The notes under the pieces were generated by a model. The model did no database searches, was not told the origin of the DNA, and worked only from the letters and a program-made list of their open reading frames with translations. The translations under genes and the position numbers were made by a program. DNA of 64,000 bases from Rhodoferax sp. (lineage in GTDB: Bacteria > Pseudomonadota > Gammaproteobacteria > Burkholderiales > Burkholderiaceae_C), in the NCBI RefSeq assembly GCF_012927445.1, contig NZ_JABBPD010000004.1:965039-1029038 (forward strand), in the 5' to 3' direction. Numbering within the stretch: the first letter of the stretch is position 1; the number at the start of each line of letters is the position of its first letter. Shown one piece after another: positions 1 through 7,910 of the stretch.

Positions 1-2
1 TT

Positions 3-179
3 TGTGCGCCAGTTAACCGAGTGGGTGAATGCCGGGTATTGGTATTTTCAGGATTGAGCCTGATTGGCTTGACTGCTTTTGCCGCCCATAAAAACCGTGC
101 CTTCGCCAAGCACATGCCGCTCGCCGAACTCAACCGCCGGTTACACAAAATTCGGGGCATCCGCCCAACTTCCCTATAA
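3..179 (+). CDS. C-terminal part of an unidentified protein (5' end outside window)
   Basis: An open frame runs from the window edge to a TAA 12 bases before the next gene. The visible residues include a short hydrophobic stretch (VLVFSGLSLIGLTAFAA) followed by a basic tail rich in Lys, Arg and His, so it could be the end of a membrane-anchored protein. I do not recognise the family. The close spacing to the PAP2 gene suggests co-transcription. The frame could also be chance, because only 58 codons are visible. Confidence 0.35.
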   Translation, partial: CAPVNRVGECRVLVFSGLSLIGLTAFAAHKNRAFAKHMPLAELNRRLHKIRGIRPTSL

Positions 180-191
180 GCTGACCGCTCA

Positions 192-797
192 ATGAACCAT
201 CTGGAAGCACTCAATCAAGCCTTTTTTCTGTCTATCAATGCCAGTTTGGCCTCGCCTGCCTGGGAAATCAGCTTAGCGGCCGTTATGGCTGATTATTTAA
301 TCTATCTGATACCTGTGGCCCTTGTTGGCCTGTGGTGTTGGCGTGATGAAACTCAACGCAATCTGGCACTCAAGGCCTGTCTTGTGGCCTTCGTCGCATT
401 GGGCGTCAATCAAATTATTATTCAGGTGTGGCCCCATCCAAGGCCTTTCATGATCGGACTCGGCCATATGTTTATTCCACATGCGCCGGATTCGTCTTTC
501 CCCAGCGACCATGCCACCATTTTCTTTGCGGTCGGCCTGACGTTGATCTTGGGCTATCTTCGCTCCGTGACAGGTTGGGCTATCCTTGTGCTGGGCGCCT
601 TAGTCGCCTGGGCGCGTATTTTTCTGGGCGTCCATTTCCCATTGGATATGCTGGGCGCTTTGGGTGTCGTCTGCGTCGTGTGGATGGGCATTACGATGGG
701 TTGGGCTCGCATCGGCACGATGGTCACGCGACAGATGGAACGCTTTTACCGGGTAATTTTTGCCCGCCCCATTGCACTTGGGCTGATTCGCCCATAA
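192..797 (+). CDS. Undecaprenyl-diphosphatase, PAP2 superfamily (BcrC-like)
   Basis: A 201-residue integral membrane phosphatase of the PAP2 family. It very probably dephosphorylates undecaprenyl diphosphate on the outer face of the inner membrane to recycle the lipid carrier for peptidoglycan. The three PAP2 motifs are present: HPRP near residue 80, FPSDH near residue 102 (catalytic His) and a final ARxxxGVHFPxD near residues 140-152 with the second His and Asp. Several hydrophobic segments surround them, and the length fits BcrC/YbjG proteins. The lysine often seen before the RP motif in other PAP2 enzymes is absent, as in BcrC-type members. A second PAP2 domain lies in the next gene, 43 bases downstream on the same strand. 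Confidence 0.85.
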   Translation: MNHLEALNQAFFLSINASLASPAWEISLAAVMADYLIYLIPVALVGLWCWRDETQRNLALKACLVAFVALGVNQIIIQVWPHPRPFMIGLGHMFIPHAPDSSFPSDHATIFFAVGLTLILGYLRSVTGWAILVLGALVAWARIFLGVHFPLDMLGALGVVCVVWMGITMGWARIGTMVTRQMERFYRVIFARPIALGLIRP

Positions 798-840
798 CCA
801 ACGACGAAAGCACACAACATGTGCTTCAAATGAAACGCCT

Positions 841-2253
841 ATGTTGCAGTACCTGATCAACCTCGTCGAGCAACTGGGACAGTGGGGCTATCTAGTTATC
901 TTCCTGGGTGCGATGCTGGAATCGGCCGCTTTTTTCGGACTGGTTATTCCGGGCGAAAGCCTGGTACTGGTGGCTGGCTTTCTGGCGGCGCAAGGACTGC
1001 TTGATCTTGACGTGCTGATTGCGGTCGTTGCCATTGGGGCGGCCGTGGGGGACAGCATCGGTTACGAAATGGGGCGCGGCATGGGGCGCCCGGCGCTGGT
1101 TAAGTACGGTAGTCGATTCGGTCTGACTGACGAGCGTATTAACAAGGCAGAGACATTTTTCGCGCGGCACGGAAGCAAAGCGGTTTTCTTGGGGCGATTT
1201 GTCGGCTTTGCCCGAGCGTTAATACCCTTTCTGGCCGGCTCGTCCCGAATGGCCTACCGGAAATTCCTGCCCTACAACGTATTGGGTGCCGTTCTTTGGG
1301 CATCTGCCGTCACCTTGCTCGGGTACTTCCTGGGCGCCAGCTGGCAAACAGCCGAACGCTGGATTGGACGCGCCAGCGCCATCATCGGCGCCATCCTGGT
1401 GTTTGCGTTGTTACTGGTCTGGCTCTGGCGCTGGGCGGTCCGGCATGAGTCCTTCATCAGACACGGCTGGGGCCGCTTTCTTCAGCGACCGCGCATCCAT
1501 GCGTTACGCGTTCGCTTCAGGCCACAAATTGCGTTTGTCCAGGCCCGGCTGTCGCCTCAGAGCTATCTTGGCTTGCAGCTCACGACAGGGGCACTGATCT
1601 TGATTGGCGCCAGCTGGTTATTTGGCGGAATCGCCGAAGATGTCGTCAGCGGTGACCCACTCACGCTTGTTGATCTGCGCGTGGCCCAGTGGTTTCACGA
1701 GCATGCCACACCGCTGTTGACCCAGACCATGCGGGTGGTCACGAACATCCACAGCACCCTCCCCATGACGACGGCTGTGGTGCTGATCGCCGCCTATTTG
1801 GCTTGGAAGAAAAACTGGTATTGGTTGATTTGCGTAACCATTACGGTCCCGTTCGGGATGCTGCTCAATGTCTTGATGAAGTATGCGTTTCATCGTGCGC
1901 GCCCAAATTTTGATGTCCCGATCCTTGAACTGGCGACTTACAGCTTCCCCAGCGGGCATGTGGCAGGCTCAACCTTGTTTTATGGCGTATTGGCTGGAAT
2001 GCTGGTTACGCAGATAGTGGCGTGGCGCTGGCGCGTGATGATCGTGCTCGTAGCACTCGCCATGGTGGTGCTGGTGGCCATTACGCGCATGTACCTTGGC
2101 GTTCATTATCTGAGCGATGTGCTGGCCGCTGTTGCGGAGGGGGTTGCATGGCTAGCCCTGTGTCTAACGGGTGTCCATACCTACTGGAATCATCGCGTCG
2201 AAACCGGATTTTCTGGCAAAGAAATGAGCCGCCCCCGCCGGGATCCATCTTGA
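841..2253 (+). CDS. DedA-family membrane protein fused to a PAP2 phosphatase
   Basis: A 470-residue two-domain membrane protein. Residues 1 to about 200 form a DedA (SNARE-associated) domain, with the typical GxxIPGE-like segment (FFGLVIPGES), GDxxGYxxGR near residue 77 and the FxRFVxFARxxxPFLAG segment near residue 120. Residues from about 240 form a PAP2 phosphatase with KYAFHRARP, SFPSGH and ITRMYLGVHYLSD motifs, all catalytic residues intact. DedA proteins have been shown to move undecaprenyl phosphate across the membrane, and PAP2 enzymes make that substrate from the diphosphate, so the fusion could couple the two steps; that coupling is my inference. The PAP2 domain could instead act on other lipid phosphates, as in LssY/LpxE-like proteins. 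No strong ribosome binding site is visible. Confidence 0.85.
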   Translation: MLQYLINLVEQLGQWGYLVIFLGAMLESAAFFGLVIPGESLVLVAGFLAAQGLLDLDVLIAVVAIGAAVGDSIGYEMGRGMGRPALVKYGSRFGLTDERINKAETFFARHGSKAVFLGRFVGFARALIPFLAGSSRMAYRKFLPYNVLGAVLWASAVTLLGYFLGASWQTAERWIGRASAIIGAILVFALLLVWLWRWAVRHESFIRHGWGRFLQRPRIHALRVRFRPQIAFVQARLSPQSYLGLQLTTGALILIGASWLFGGIAEDVVSGDPLTLVDLRVAQWFHEHATPLLTQTMRVVTNIHSTLPMTTAVVLIAAYLAWKKNWYWLICVTITVPFGMLLNVLMKYAFHRARPNFDVPILELATYSFPSGHVAGSTLFYGVLAGMLVTQIVAWRWRVMIVLVALAMVVLVAITRMYLGVHYLSDVLAAVAEGVAWLALCLTGVHTYWNHRVETGFSGKEMSRPRRDPS

Positions 2254-2347
2254 ACATGCCGCAGCAACGTTTTTGACAACGCGCAAACACCCGGCCCGAA
2301 CAAGTGGGACGATGCATCATCTCCATGCCTGCCCTACCTATCAAGTC

Positions 2348-2689
2348 ATGAGTTCCGATAAAACGGAAGTCACCCTGTACGACGCCTTGGAAGTCAGCCC
2401 CCGTGCGAGCGCCTTGGTGATCAAGGCTGCCTATCGTTGCCTGGCCCAAGTCAATCATCCCGATAAAAATTCGGGTTCCGCTGCCGCCAGTGAGAGGTTG
2501 GCGCAGATCAATCACGCCTATTCCGTTCTGTCTGATCCAGATAAGCGCCGACGCTATGACCAGACGATTGAGCGTCACGATCACCTCGTTGATCGTCGCG
2601 GTAAAGGCATGCATACGGGTGGCAGGCCAAGGCCTGTCGTTGACGAGCCTCTTGTGTCGCGAGCGTTCGTGTTTCGGCCGCTCACCTGA
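2348..2689 (+). CDS. Short J-domain (DnaJ-like) protein
   Basis: A 113-residue protein with an N-terminal J domain. It begins YDALEVSPRAS, which matches the usual YxxLGVxxxAS start, and carries the invariant HPDKN loop and a helix ending SDPDKRRRYD. It should stimulate the ATPase of a DnaK-type chaperone; no client-binding domain is present. I start at the ATG at 2348 (MSSDKTEV), because the upstream residues in frame are not J-domain-like. The tail after the J domain is low in recognisable features and runs up to the decayed IS30 copy, so the original C-terminus may have been replaced when the insertion sequence arrived. Confidence 0.7.
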   Translation: MSSDKTEVTLYDALEVSPRASALVIKAAYRCLAQVNHPDKNSGSAAASERLAQINHAYSVLSDPDKRRRYDQTIERHDHLVDRRGKGMHTGGRPRPVVDEPLVSRAFVFRPLT

Positions 2690-2714
2690 TGGTCCGTGTT
2701 CCGGTCTGAGGGCA

Positions 2715-3055
2715 GGCACAGACGCTGGCGGCGGCTGACACAAGCCATCATCGCGCTGCAGCGGCCTCACAAGAGCCGCTGCAAAACACTGACGTTTGAC
2801 AACGGAAACGAGTTTGCGGATCACGAATTCATCGCCCAATGCCTGCGGGCCAAGGTGTACTTTGCGCCCCCTACTGCTCCTGGGAGTCTGGGCTCAACGA
2901 GAACACCAACTTGCGGAAAATCGGACAGAACCAGGTCAATGAGGCGGTGTAGCCGTTCAACCACAGGCCTCGAAAATGTTTGGGCTATCGCACTCCGCAC
3001 GAGGTTTTTTATGGGTTGAGGATGAGCCCGATTAAACTACCAACGGATGCACTTT
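2715..3055 (+). pseudogene. Decayed IS30-family transposase fragment
   Basis: Translations in different frames give the C-terminal half of an IS30-family transposase: TLTFDNGNEF (around the second catalytic Asp), then, after a frame change near 2870, PYCSWESGLNENTN, and finally RPRKCLGYRTPHEVF. At least two frameshifts and an in-frame TAG near 2950 break it. The N-terminal half with the HTH is missing, and I could not find terminal inverted repeats. It is a relic with no transposition ability. Confidence 0.75.
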
Positions 3056-3080
3056 GTACTTGAATCCATGAGCCATATCA

Positions 3081-3130
3081 GCCTCTAGCCCTCGTGCAGC
3101 ATGCGCAAACAGCTATAAAAATAATAGCAA
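3081..3130 (+). repeat. Dispersed repeat copy 1 (intergenic, before PBP1A)
   Basis: It starts GCCTCTAGCCCTCGT, continues through ATGCGCAAACAGCTAT and ends AATAATAGC, matching the repeat family of this window in its forward orientation. It lies upstream of the PBP1A gene and contains in-frame start codons that are unlikely to be used. Confidence 0.85.
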
Positions 3131-3150
3131 CTTTACCCTCTGATTCCTGC

Positions 3151-5532
3151 ATGATCAATCTTTCCCAGCTCAAACCCCTTGTTGCAGACCGGCTGCGTCG
3201 CTTGCGCCGCCCCACCCGGCGCGAGTTGGCGTGGGCGCTGGCCGCCGTGCCGGCGCTATTTTTGCTCTACGTGCTGGCGCTGATTCCGTTCACGCCCGGC
3301 ATCAGCGACATCCGCAAGGCCAAGCTGGAGCAGCCGGCGCAGGTGCTGTCGGCGGACGGCAAGCTGCTGACCGAGTTCAAGTGGGCCAATCGTTCCTGGG
3401 TGCCGCTGGACCAGATCGCACCGTCGGTGGTGGCGGCCCTGATTGCCACCGAAGATCACCGCTTTTATCAGCACCACGGCCTCGACTGGCGGCGCACGGC
3501 CGCCGCCGCGTTGAGCACGTTTTCGGGTGAGTTGCAAGGTGGATCGACGCTGACGCAGCAACTGGCACGCAACCTGTATCCGGAGGAAATCGGCCGTGCC
3601 GCCACGCTCAACCGCAAGCTGAAAGAAGCCATCACCGCGCTCAAGATCGAGGCCCTCTACACCAAGCCGGAAATCCTCGAGACCTACCTCAACACCGTGC
3701 CTTTTCTGTACAACGCGGTCGGCATCGAGATGGCGGCGCGCACCTATTTCGACAAATCGGCCGCGCAGCTCGACCTGCTGGAGAGCGCCACGCTGGTCGG
3801 CATGCTCAAGGGCACCAGTTACTACAACCCGGTCCTCAATCCCGAGCGCGCCGAGCAGCGCCGCAACACCGTGCTGGCGCAAATGGTCAAGCGCGACAAG
3901 CTCGATGCCGCCAAGTTTGAGTCGCTGAAAAAACGACCGCTGCGCGTTGAATTTGAGCGCCAGCTCGAACCGATGGGCCCGGCACCGCACTTTGCCCAGC
4001 AACTGCGCAAATGGCTGATCGACTGGGCCGACCGCAACGACTACAACATCTACACCGACGGCCTGGTGGTGCACACCACCCTCGACGCGCGCCTGCAGCA
4101 GGTGGCCAACCAGGTTGTGGCGCGCCAGGGCCGCCAACTGCAAGGCGTGGCCGACGCCGCCTGGCGCCCGCGCACGGTCTGGGGTGAGCGCAACGAGTTG
4201 GTGCAAGCCTTTGTGCGCGAAACGCCCGAGTACCGTCGCGCCATGACCAGCGGGCTCACGGCCAAAGAGGCCCTGAAAAAACTGATGGCGGACACCACCT
4301 TCATGCGCACCCTGCGCGAGCAAAAAACCCGGGTGCAGGCCGGCTTTATGGCGCTGGACCCGAGAAGCGGCCAGATCCGCGCCTGGGTCGGCAGCCGCGA
4401 CTTCGAACAAGATCCGTTTGACCATGTGCAGCAGGCAAGGCGCCAGCCCGGCTCCACCTTCAAGCCCTTTGTTTACGGCGCCGCGTTTGAAAAAGGCGCC
4501 AGCCCCGACGACACCTTCATCGACCAGGCGGTGGAAATCCCACTGCAGGGCGGCGAAGTGTGGCGCCCCGCCGACGACGCCCCGCCCAGCGGCCGGCCCT
4601 TAAGCCTGCGCGACGGCTTGGCCTATTCCAAAAACACCATCACCGCCCAGCTCATGCAAACCGTCGGCCCCGACCGGGTCGCCAAACTGGCACGCGCCAT
4701 GGGCGTGCGGCAAAGCAAGCTCGACCTGGTGCCGTCGCTCGCGTTGGGCACCAGCCCGGTCACCTTGCGCGAGATGGTCAGCGCCTACGCCACCATCGCC
4801 AACGGCGGCGGCTACCTGGAGCCGGTGCTGGTCACCCGCATTGAAAACCGCCAGGGCAAAGTGCTGGCCGAGTTCCAGCCCGCCACCGCCGAGCCCGCGC
4901 TGTCCGCCCAGGCCAACTACACGCTGCTGGACGCGCTGCGCGGCGTGATCGACCGGGGCACCGGCGCCGCCATCCGCAACCGCTACGGCATCCGCGCCGA
5001 CCTCGCCGGAAAAACCGGCACCACGCAAGACAACACTGACGGCTGGTTCATTCTGATGCACCCGCAGCTGGTGGCGGGCGCCTGGGTCGGCTTTAACGAC
5101 GGCCGCGTCACGCTGCGCAGCGACTACTGGGGCCAGGGCGCGCACAGTGCGCTGCCGATCGTGGGCGATTTCACCTCGCAAGCGCTGCGCGCCCGCCTCA
5201 TTGACCCGCGCGTCCGTTTTCTGGAACCGAAAGACACCAGCCTGCTCGGCCCGTTGATGGGCGGCCTGGGCGGTTGGGTCAGGAGCTTGTTTGGCTCGAC
5301 GCCTGTACCGGTGAAACCACCGGAGCCCAGGCCGGCGCCCCTGCCCATCCCGGAGCCCATCCCCGAGCCGCCCCTCATGCCGACATCAGCGCCCGAGGTG
5401 CCGCTGGAGCCGCTGCCGGAAGAAATCATTTTGCCGTCAGAGCGCCTCGATCCGGTGAATGTGGTGCCGCCGGCATCCTCCACCAGTTTGCCCGCAGCAC
5501 CAGCCACGCCAGCGTCTGCACCCAGCTTCTAA
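3151..5532 (+). CDS. mrcA: Class A penicillin-binding protein 1A (glycosyltransferase-transpeptidase)
   Basis: A bifunctional peptidoglycan synthase of about 793 residues, anchored by one N-terminal membrane segment (AVPALFLLYVLALIPF). The GT51 glycosyltransferase domain follows with IATEDHRFYQHHGLDW (catalytic Glu) and GGSTLTQQLARNLY. The transpeptidase domain has S-x-x-K in PGSTFKPF near residue 435, SKN near 493 and KTGTT near 621. A Pro/Glu-rich tail of about 90 residues ends the protein. I start at the ATG at 3151 (MINLSQLKP), because the longer frame begins inside a dispersed repeat. The stop overlaps the convergent VOC gene by 4 bases. Confidence 0.93.
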   Translation: MINLSQLKPLVADRLRRLRRPTRRELAWALAAVPALFLLYVLALIPFTPGISDIRKAKLEQPAQVLSADGKLLTEFKWANRSWVPLDQIAPSVVAALIATEDHRFYQHHGLDWRRTAAAALSTFSGELQGGSTLTQQLARNLYPEEIGRAATLNRKLKEAITALKIEALYTKPEILETYLNTVPFLYNAVGIEMAARTYFDKSAAQLDLLESATLVGMLKGTSYYNPVLNPERAEQRRNTVLAQMVKRDKLDAAKFESLKKRPLRVEFERQLEPMGPAPHFAQQLRKWLIDWADRNDYNIYTDGLVVHTTLDARLQQVANQVVARQGRQLQGVADAAWRPRTVWGERNELVQAFVRETPEYRRAMTSGLTAKEALKKLMADTTFMRTLREQKTRVQAGFMALDPRSGQIRAWVGSRDFEQDPFDHVQQARRQPGSTFKPFVYGAAFEKGASPDDTFIDQAVEIPLQGGEVWRPADDAPPSGRPLSLRDGLAYSKNTITAQLMQTVGPDRVAKLARAMGVRQSKLDLVPSLALGTSPVTLREMVSAYATIANGGGYLEPVLVTRIENRQGKVLAEFQPATAEPALSAQANYTLLDALRGVIDRGTGAAIRNRYGIRADLAGKTGTTQDNTDGWFILMHPQLVAGAWVGFNDGRVTLRSDYWGQGAHSALPIVGDFTSQALRARLIDPRVRFLEPKDTSLLGPLMGGLGGWVRSLFGSTPVPVKPPEPRPAPLPIPEPIPEPPLMPTSAPEVPLEPLPEEIILPSERLDPVNVVPPASSTSLPAAPATPASAPSF

Positions 5533-5948
5533 ACGTCTTGCGGGCCGACCTCGGTCGCGGTGGGTGCCATGCTGATCAACTCCCACAGGTGCCCATCCAG
5601 GTCCTGATAACCATGGCCGTACATAAAGCCCTGGTCCACCGCCGGCCTGGGCGTGGTGGCACCGGCGGCCACGGCTTTCAACACCAACTCGTCCACCTGA
5701 TCCCGGCTCTCGCAGGAGAGACAGATCAGCACTTCGGTGCTTTGAGTGGCATCACAAATCGGTTTTGGGGTGAAGGTCTTGAAGAAGGGCTCTACCAGCA
5801 GCATGACGTAAATATCGTCGCTGACGATCATGCAGGCGGCGTTCTCGTTGGTGAACTGGGGGTTGAATTTGTAGTCCAGCTGGCGAAAGAACTCAACCGA
5901 CTTGGCCAGGTTTTTGACCGGCAGGTTCACATAGATTTGGGTAGCCAT
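5529..5948 (-). CDS. VOC/glyoxalase-family protein
   Basis: A 139-residue vicinal-oxygen-chelate fold protein of the PhnB/YaeR-like type. It begins QIYVNLPVKNLAKSVEFFRQLDYKF, the usual first beta-alpha unit, and ends GYQDLDGHLWELISM, the usual last strand with the metal-ligand-type Glu. The substrate cannot be told from sequence. A clear AAAGGAG precedes the ATG. It converges on mrcA. Confidence 0.8.
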   Translation of the reverse strand: MATQIYVNLPVKNLAKSVEFFRQLDYKFNPQFTNENAACMIVSDDIYVMLLVEPFFKTFTPKPICDATQSTEVLICLSCESRDQVDELVLKAVAAGATTPRPAVDQGFMYGHGYQDLDGHLWELISMAPTATEVGPQDV

Positions 5949-6064
5949 ACGTTCTCCTTTAACGACAAAATTTACAAAAATAGCAGAGGCGATTCACAGC
6001 GTCTAGCGGCAGAGAACACTATGGCGACCGGAGCAAAAATATTCAAACAGCGGGCAACCAGTTG

Positions 6065-6637
6065 TCACAGCGGCTTGAGTACAAAGCCAATCACCAGACC
6101 CTTGTCCGTCACCGTGATGCTGCCCGGCTGCATCCCCAAGCCATCGGCCACCGCCAGGTCTTGCGGGCGCAATTGGTGCAACACCACCTCCTGCAAGGAC
6201 TGCTGCGCCAATTCAGGCCCGTAGAGGTTGAGCAGCTCCGACGCTGCCGGTTGCAGGTCCGCAAAGTGCAGACGCTTAAAGCGCAATTGGTAGGCGCGCA
6301 GGGTGCGGTCACTGGCCTCGTAGCGCAGGGCAAAGTCCACATCGAAGGTGCCCGAGAGGCTGCGCTGCAGTGCCGGGCCGGCGGCCTCGACCGCCATCTC
6401 GGCGCTCACGCGGTTCTGCGCCGGCAGCAGACGCAGGCGCGGCGCCTGCAACGCCAGATCCATCAGGCCCGCCACCGGATACCGCAGCGGAAAACGCTGC
6501 GCCACCGCCTGCTGCAATTGCCCGGCAGACACGGTGTAGCTGGGCTGCGGCTGGGACTGCTCGTCCGGCAACGCCGACTGGGCCAGCCCACTGAGCGCCA
6601 GGCAAGGGACGGCAGTCAAAAAGAATCTGCGATGCAT
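6065..6637 (-). CDS. DUF1439-type exported protein
   Basis: A 190-residue protein with an N-terminal signal sequence (RRFFLTAVPCLALSGLAQSA) and then a body typical of DUF1439/YceB-like proteins: YTVSAGQLQQAVAQRFPLRYPV, a repeated beta-strand region and the ending ITVTDKGLVIGFVL. E. coli YceB is a lipoprotein; here a Cys lies inside the hydrophobic stretch (VPCLALSG), but the lipobox is not clearly formed, so it may be periplasmic or a lipoprotein. The precise role of the family is unknown. Confidence 0.7.
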   Translation of the reverse strand: MHRRFFLTAVPCLALSGLAQSALPDEQSQPQPSYTVSAGQLQQAVAQRFPLRYPVAGLMDLALQAPRLRLLPAQNRVSAEMAVEAAGPALQRSLSGTFDVDFALRYEASDRTLRAYQLRFKRLHFADLQPAASELLNLYGPELAQQSLQEVVLHQLRPQDLAVADGLGMQPGSITVTDKGLVIGFVLKPL

Positions 6638-6721
6638 TCATGTCCTCCAGAGCAGTCTTGATTGTGCGCCGCAGACCAGAATCGCCCAAGCTATGCGGTT
6701 ATTACCCAATGCGCCACCGGC

Positions 6722-6783
6722 CCCGCGCACCACCGCCGGCCGCGCCACAGATGCCGCCAGCATCCGGGTCACGCTCGGGAAAT
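6722..6783. repeat. Duplicated 3' fragment of the GST gene (left copy)
   Basis: These 62 bases match 7926-7987, the last coding part of the GST gene on the minus strand, with five mismatches and in the same orientation. Translated on the minus strand this copy reads FPSVTRMLAASVARPAVVRG, against FPNVTRVLAAFVARPAVVRG in the intact gene. The two copies bracket the nucleotidyltransferase gene, like the arms of an integration event. Confidence 0.85.
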
Positions 6784-6825
6784 TCTGCCTGCTCACCCGA
6801 AACATCACCACTAGATTCAATTTAT

Positions 6826-6869
6826 CGAATATAAATATACCGTAACTTATTGTTTTATATAAATATTCG
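6826..6869. promoter_or_regulatory. AT-rich inverted repeat upstream of the nucleotidyltransferase gene
   Basis: CGAATA at 6826 is mirrored by TATTCG ending at 6869, with AT-rich sequence (ATAAATATA, TTATATAAAT) between. The base composition is far lower in GC than the surroundings and contains several -10-like hexamers. It is a likely promoter region and possible operator for the gene starting at 6903; no protein is known to bind it. Confidence 0.4.
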
Positions 6870-6902
6870 GCAGACAACTTTAAATAGCATTAATATGCCG
6901 AA

Positions 6903-7844
6903 ATGCTAGAAACCAGTGCAACCATTTCGCGCCAATACATCGATGCCGTCTCGGTCTTCGAAGCCCTGGAAGAGGCCTTGGAAGAGGCGACCCAGGTTCG
7001 TGGCGGCATGTACTGGCATGCAGGTCCGCCCACATCACCCGACTCCAAGTACCTGGTGCGAACCACGCCGGCTGGTGCAGAGACCAGCCTGGGGGCGCGC
7101 ACGCCAGAGCTTGATGCCATCTACGCCCGATTCACGCAACGAAAGCGTGAAAGCGCCGAGCGCGTGTCTGGCCTGCAAGCGGCACTCGTACAACAACAGC
7201 GGCTCAATCGCGCCCTGCGCGTGGGCCGGGTGGACCCGCTGGTCGTGGCGTTACTGAACCGTTTGGCAAGCACCAAGCTGAGTGACTACTTTCGGGTGGT
7301 GGGCACCCACGCGCTGTATGCCTACGAGGCCGCCGCCGGGGTGCGCCTGGACGCAGAGGCATTGGCTACGCGTGACATCGACCTGCTGTGGGACACGCGT
7401 AAACGCATCATCTTTTCCACGCAGTTGGCGCGCGTGGACAGCTCCATGCTCGGTGTCTTGAAAAAAGTGGACAGCACATTTCGGATCCGCAAAAGTCAAA
7501 AATACACCGCCGTCAACAAAGACGGTTTTGAAGTGGACATCATCCGCCGGGAGCGCGCTGGTGACGACCCGCACCCCATCAAACTCAGCGATGAGGACGA
7601 AGACTTCTGGGTCGTCCAAGCGCAACGTGCCAACGTGCTGCTGGATTCACCCAGCTTCTCGGCGGTGATCGTGGCCAGCAATGGCACCATGGCGCGCATG
7701 AACACCGTCCACCCCGCCACGTTTGTGGCCTTTAAACGATGGATGTCCACCCAACCCGGGCGCGAAGCCATGAAACGCCGCCGCGACGTCCTGCAGGCGG
7801 ACACCGTCCAAAAGATGCTTGAAGAATACTTGCCTCACCTTTGA
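6903..7844 (+). CDS. GSU2403-family nucleotidyltransferase-fold protein
   Basis: A 313-residue protein with a central nucleotidyltransferase fold: VVGTHALYAYE near residue 132 (the hG-[GST] turn), TRDIDLL near 156 with the Asp-x-Asp pair (D158, D160) and GFEVDII near 209 with a third acidic residue (D212). This pattern is that of GSU2403-type proteins. Similar minimal nucleotidyltransferases act as toxins in AbiE-like systems, but no partner antitoxin is visible, so the cellular target is unknown. An AT-rich promoter-like region and a duplicated GST fragment lie upstream and the intact GST gene downstream, which suggests acquisition by transfer. Confidence 0.75.
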   Translation: MLETSATISRQYIDAVSVFEALEEALEEATQVRGGMYWHAGPPTSPDSKYLVRTTPAGAETSLGARTPELDAIYARFTQRKRESAERVSGLQAALVQQQRLNRALRVGRVDPLVVALLNRLASTKLSDYFRVVGTHALYAYEAAAGVRLDAEALATRDIDLLWDTRKRIIFSTQLARVDSSMLGVLKKVDSTFRIRKSQKYTAVNKDGFEVDIIRRERAGDDPHPIKLSDEDEDFWVVQAQRANVLLDSPSFSAVIVASNGTMARMNTVHPATFVAFKRWMSTQPGREAMKRRRDVLQADTVQKMLEEYLPHL

Positions 7845-7862
7845 TTTTTTGAATCAAATCAA

Positions 7863-7910
7863 GCACCAGCCCCCGTCACATCTTCGCAAGCCGCTATCAA
7901 ATCAGGACCG
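7863..7910 (+). repeat. Dispersed repeat copy 2 (overlaps the GST stop)
   Basis: Contains CACCAGCCCCCGTCAC, then TTCGCAAGCCGCTATC and AAATCAGGA, in the forward orientation. It overlaps the stop codon end of the minus-strand GST gene. Confidence 0.8.

Noticed and set aside
3094-3150. Upstream ATG start for PBP1A
   Set aside because: It begins inside a dispersed repeat, and the extra 19 residues are not PBP-like; the ATG at 3151 gives a normal N-terminus.
3256-4425. A 389-codon minus-strand frame opposite the PBP1A gene
   Set aside because: Antisense shadow of the PBP1A coding sequence, low-complexity composition.
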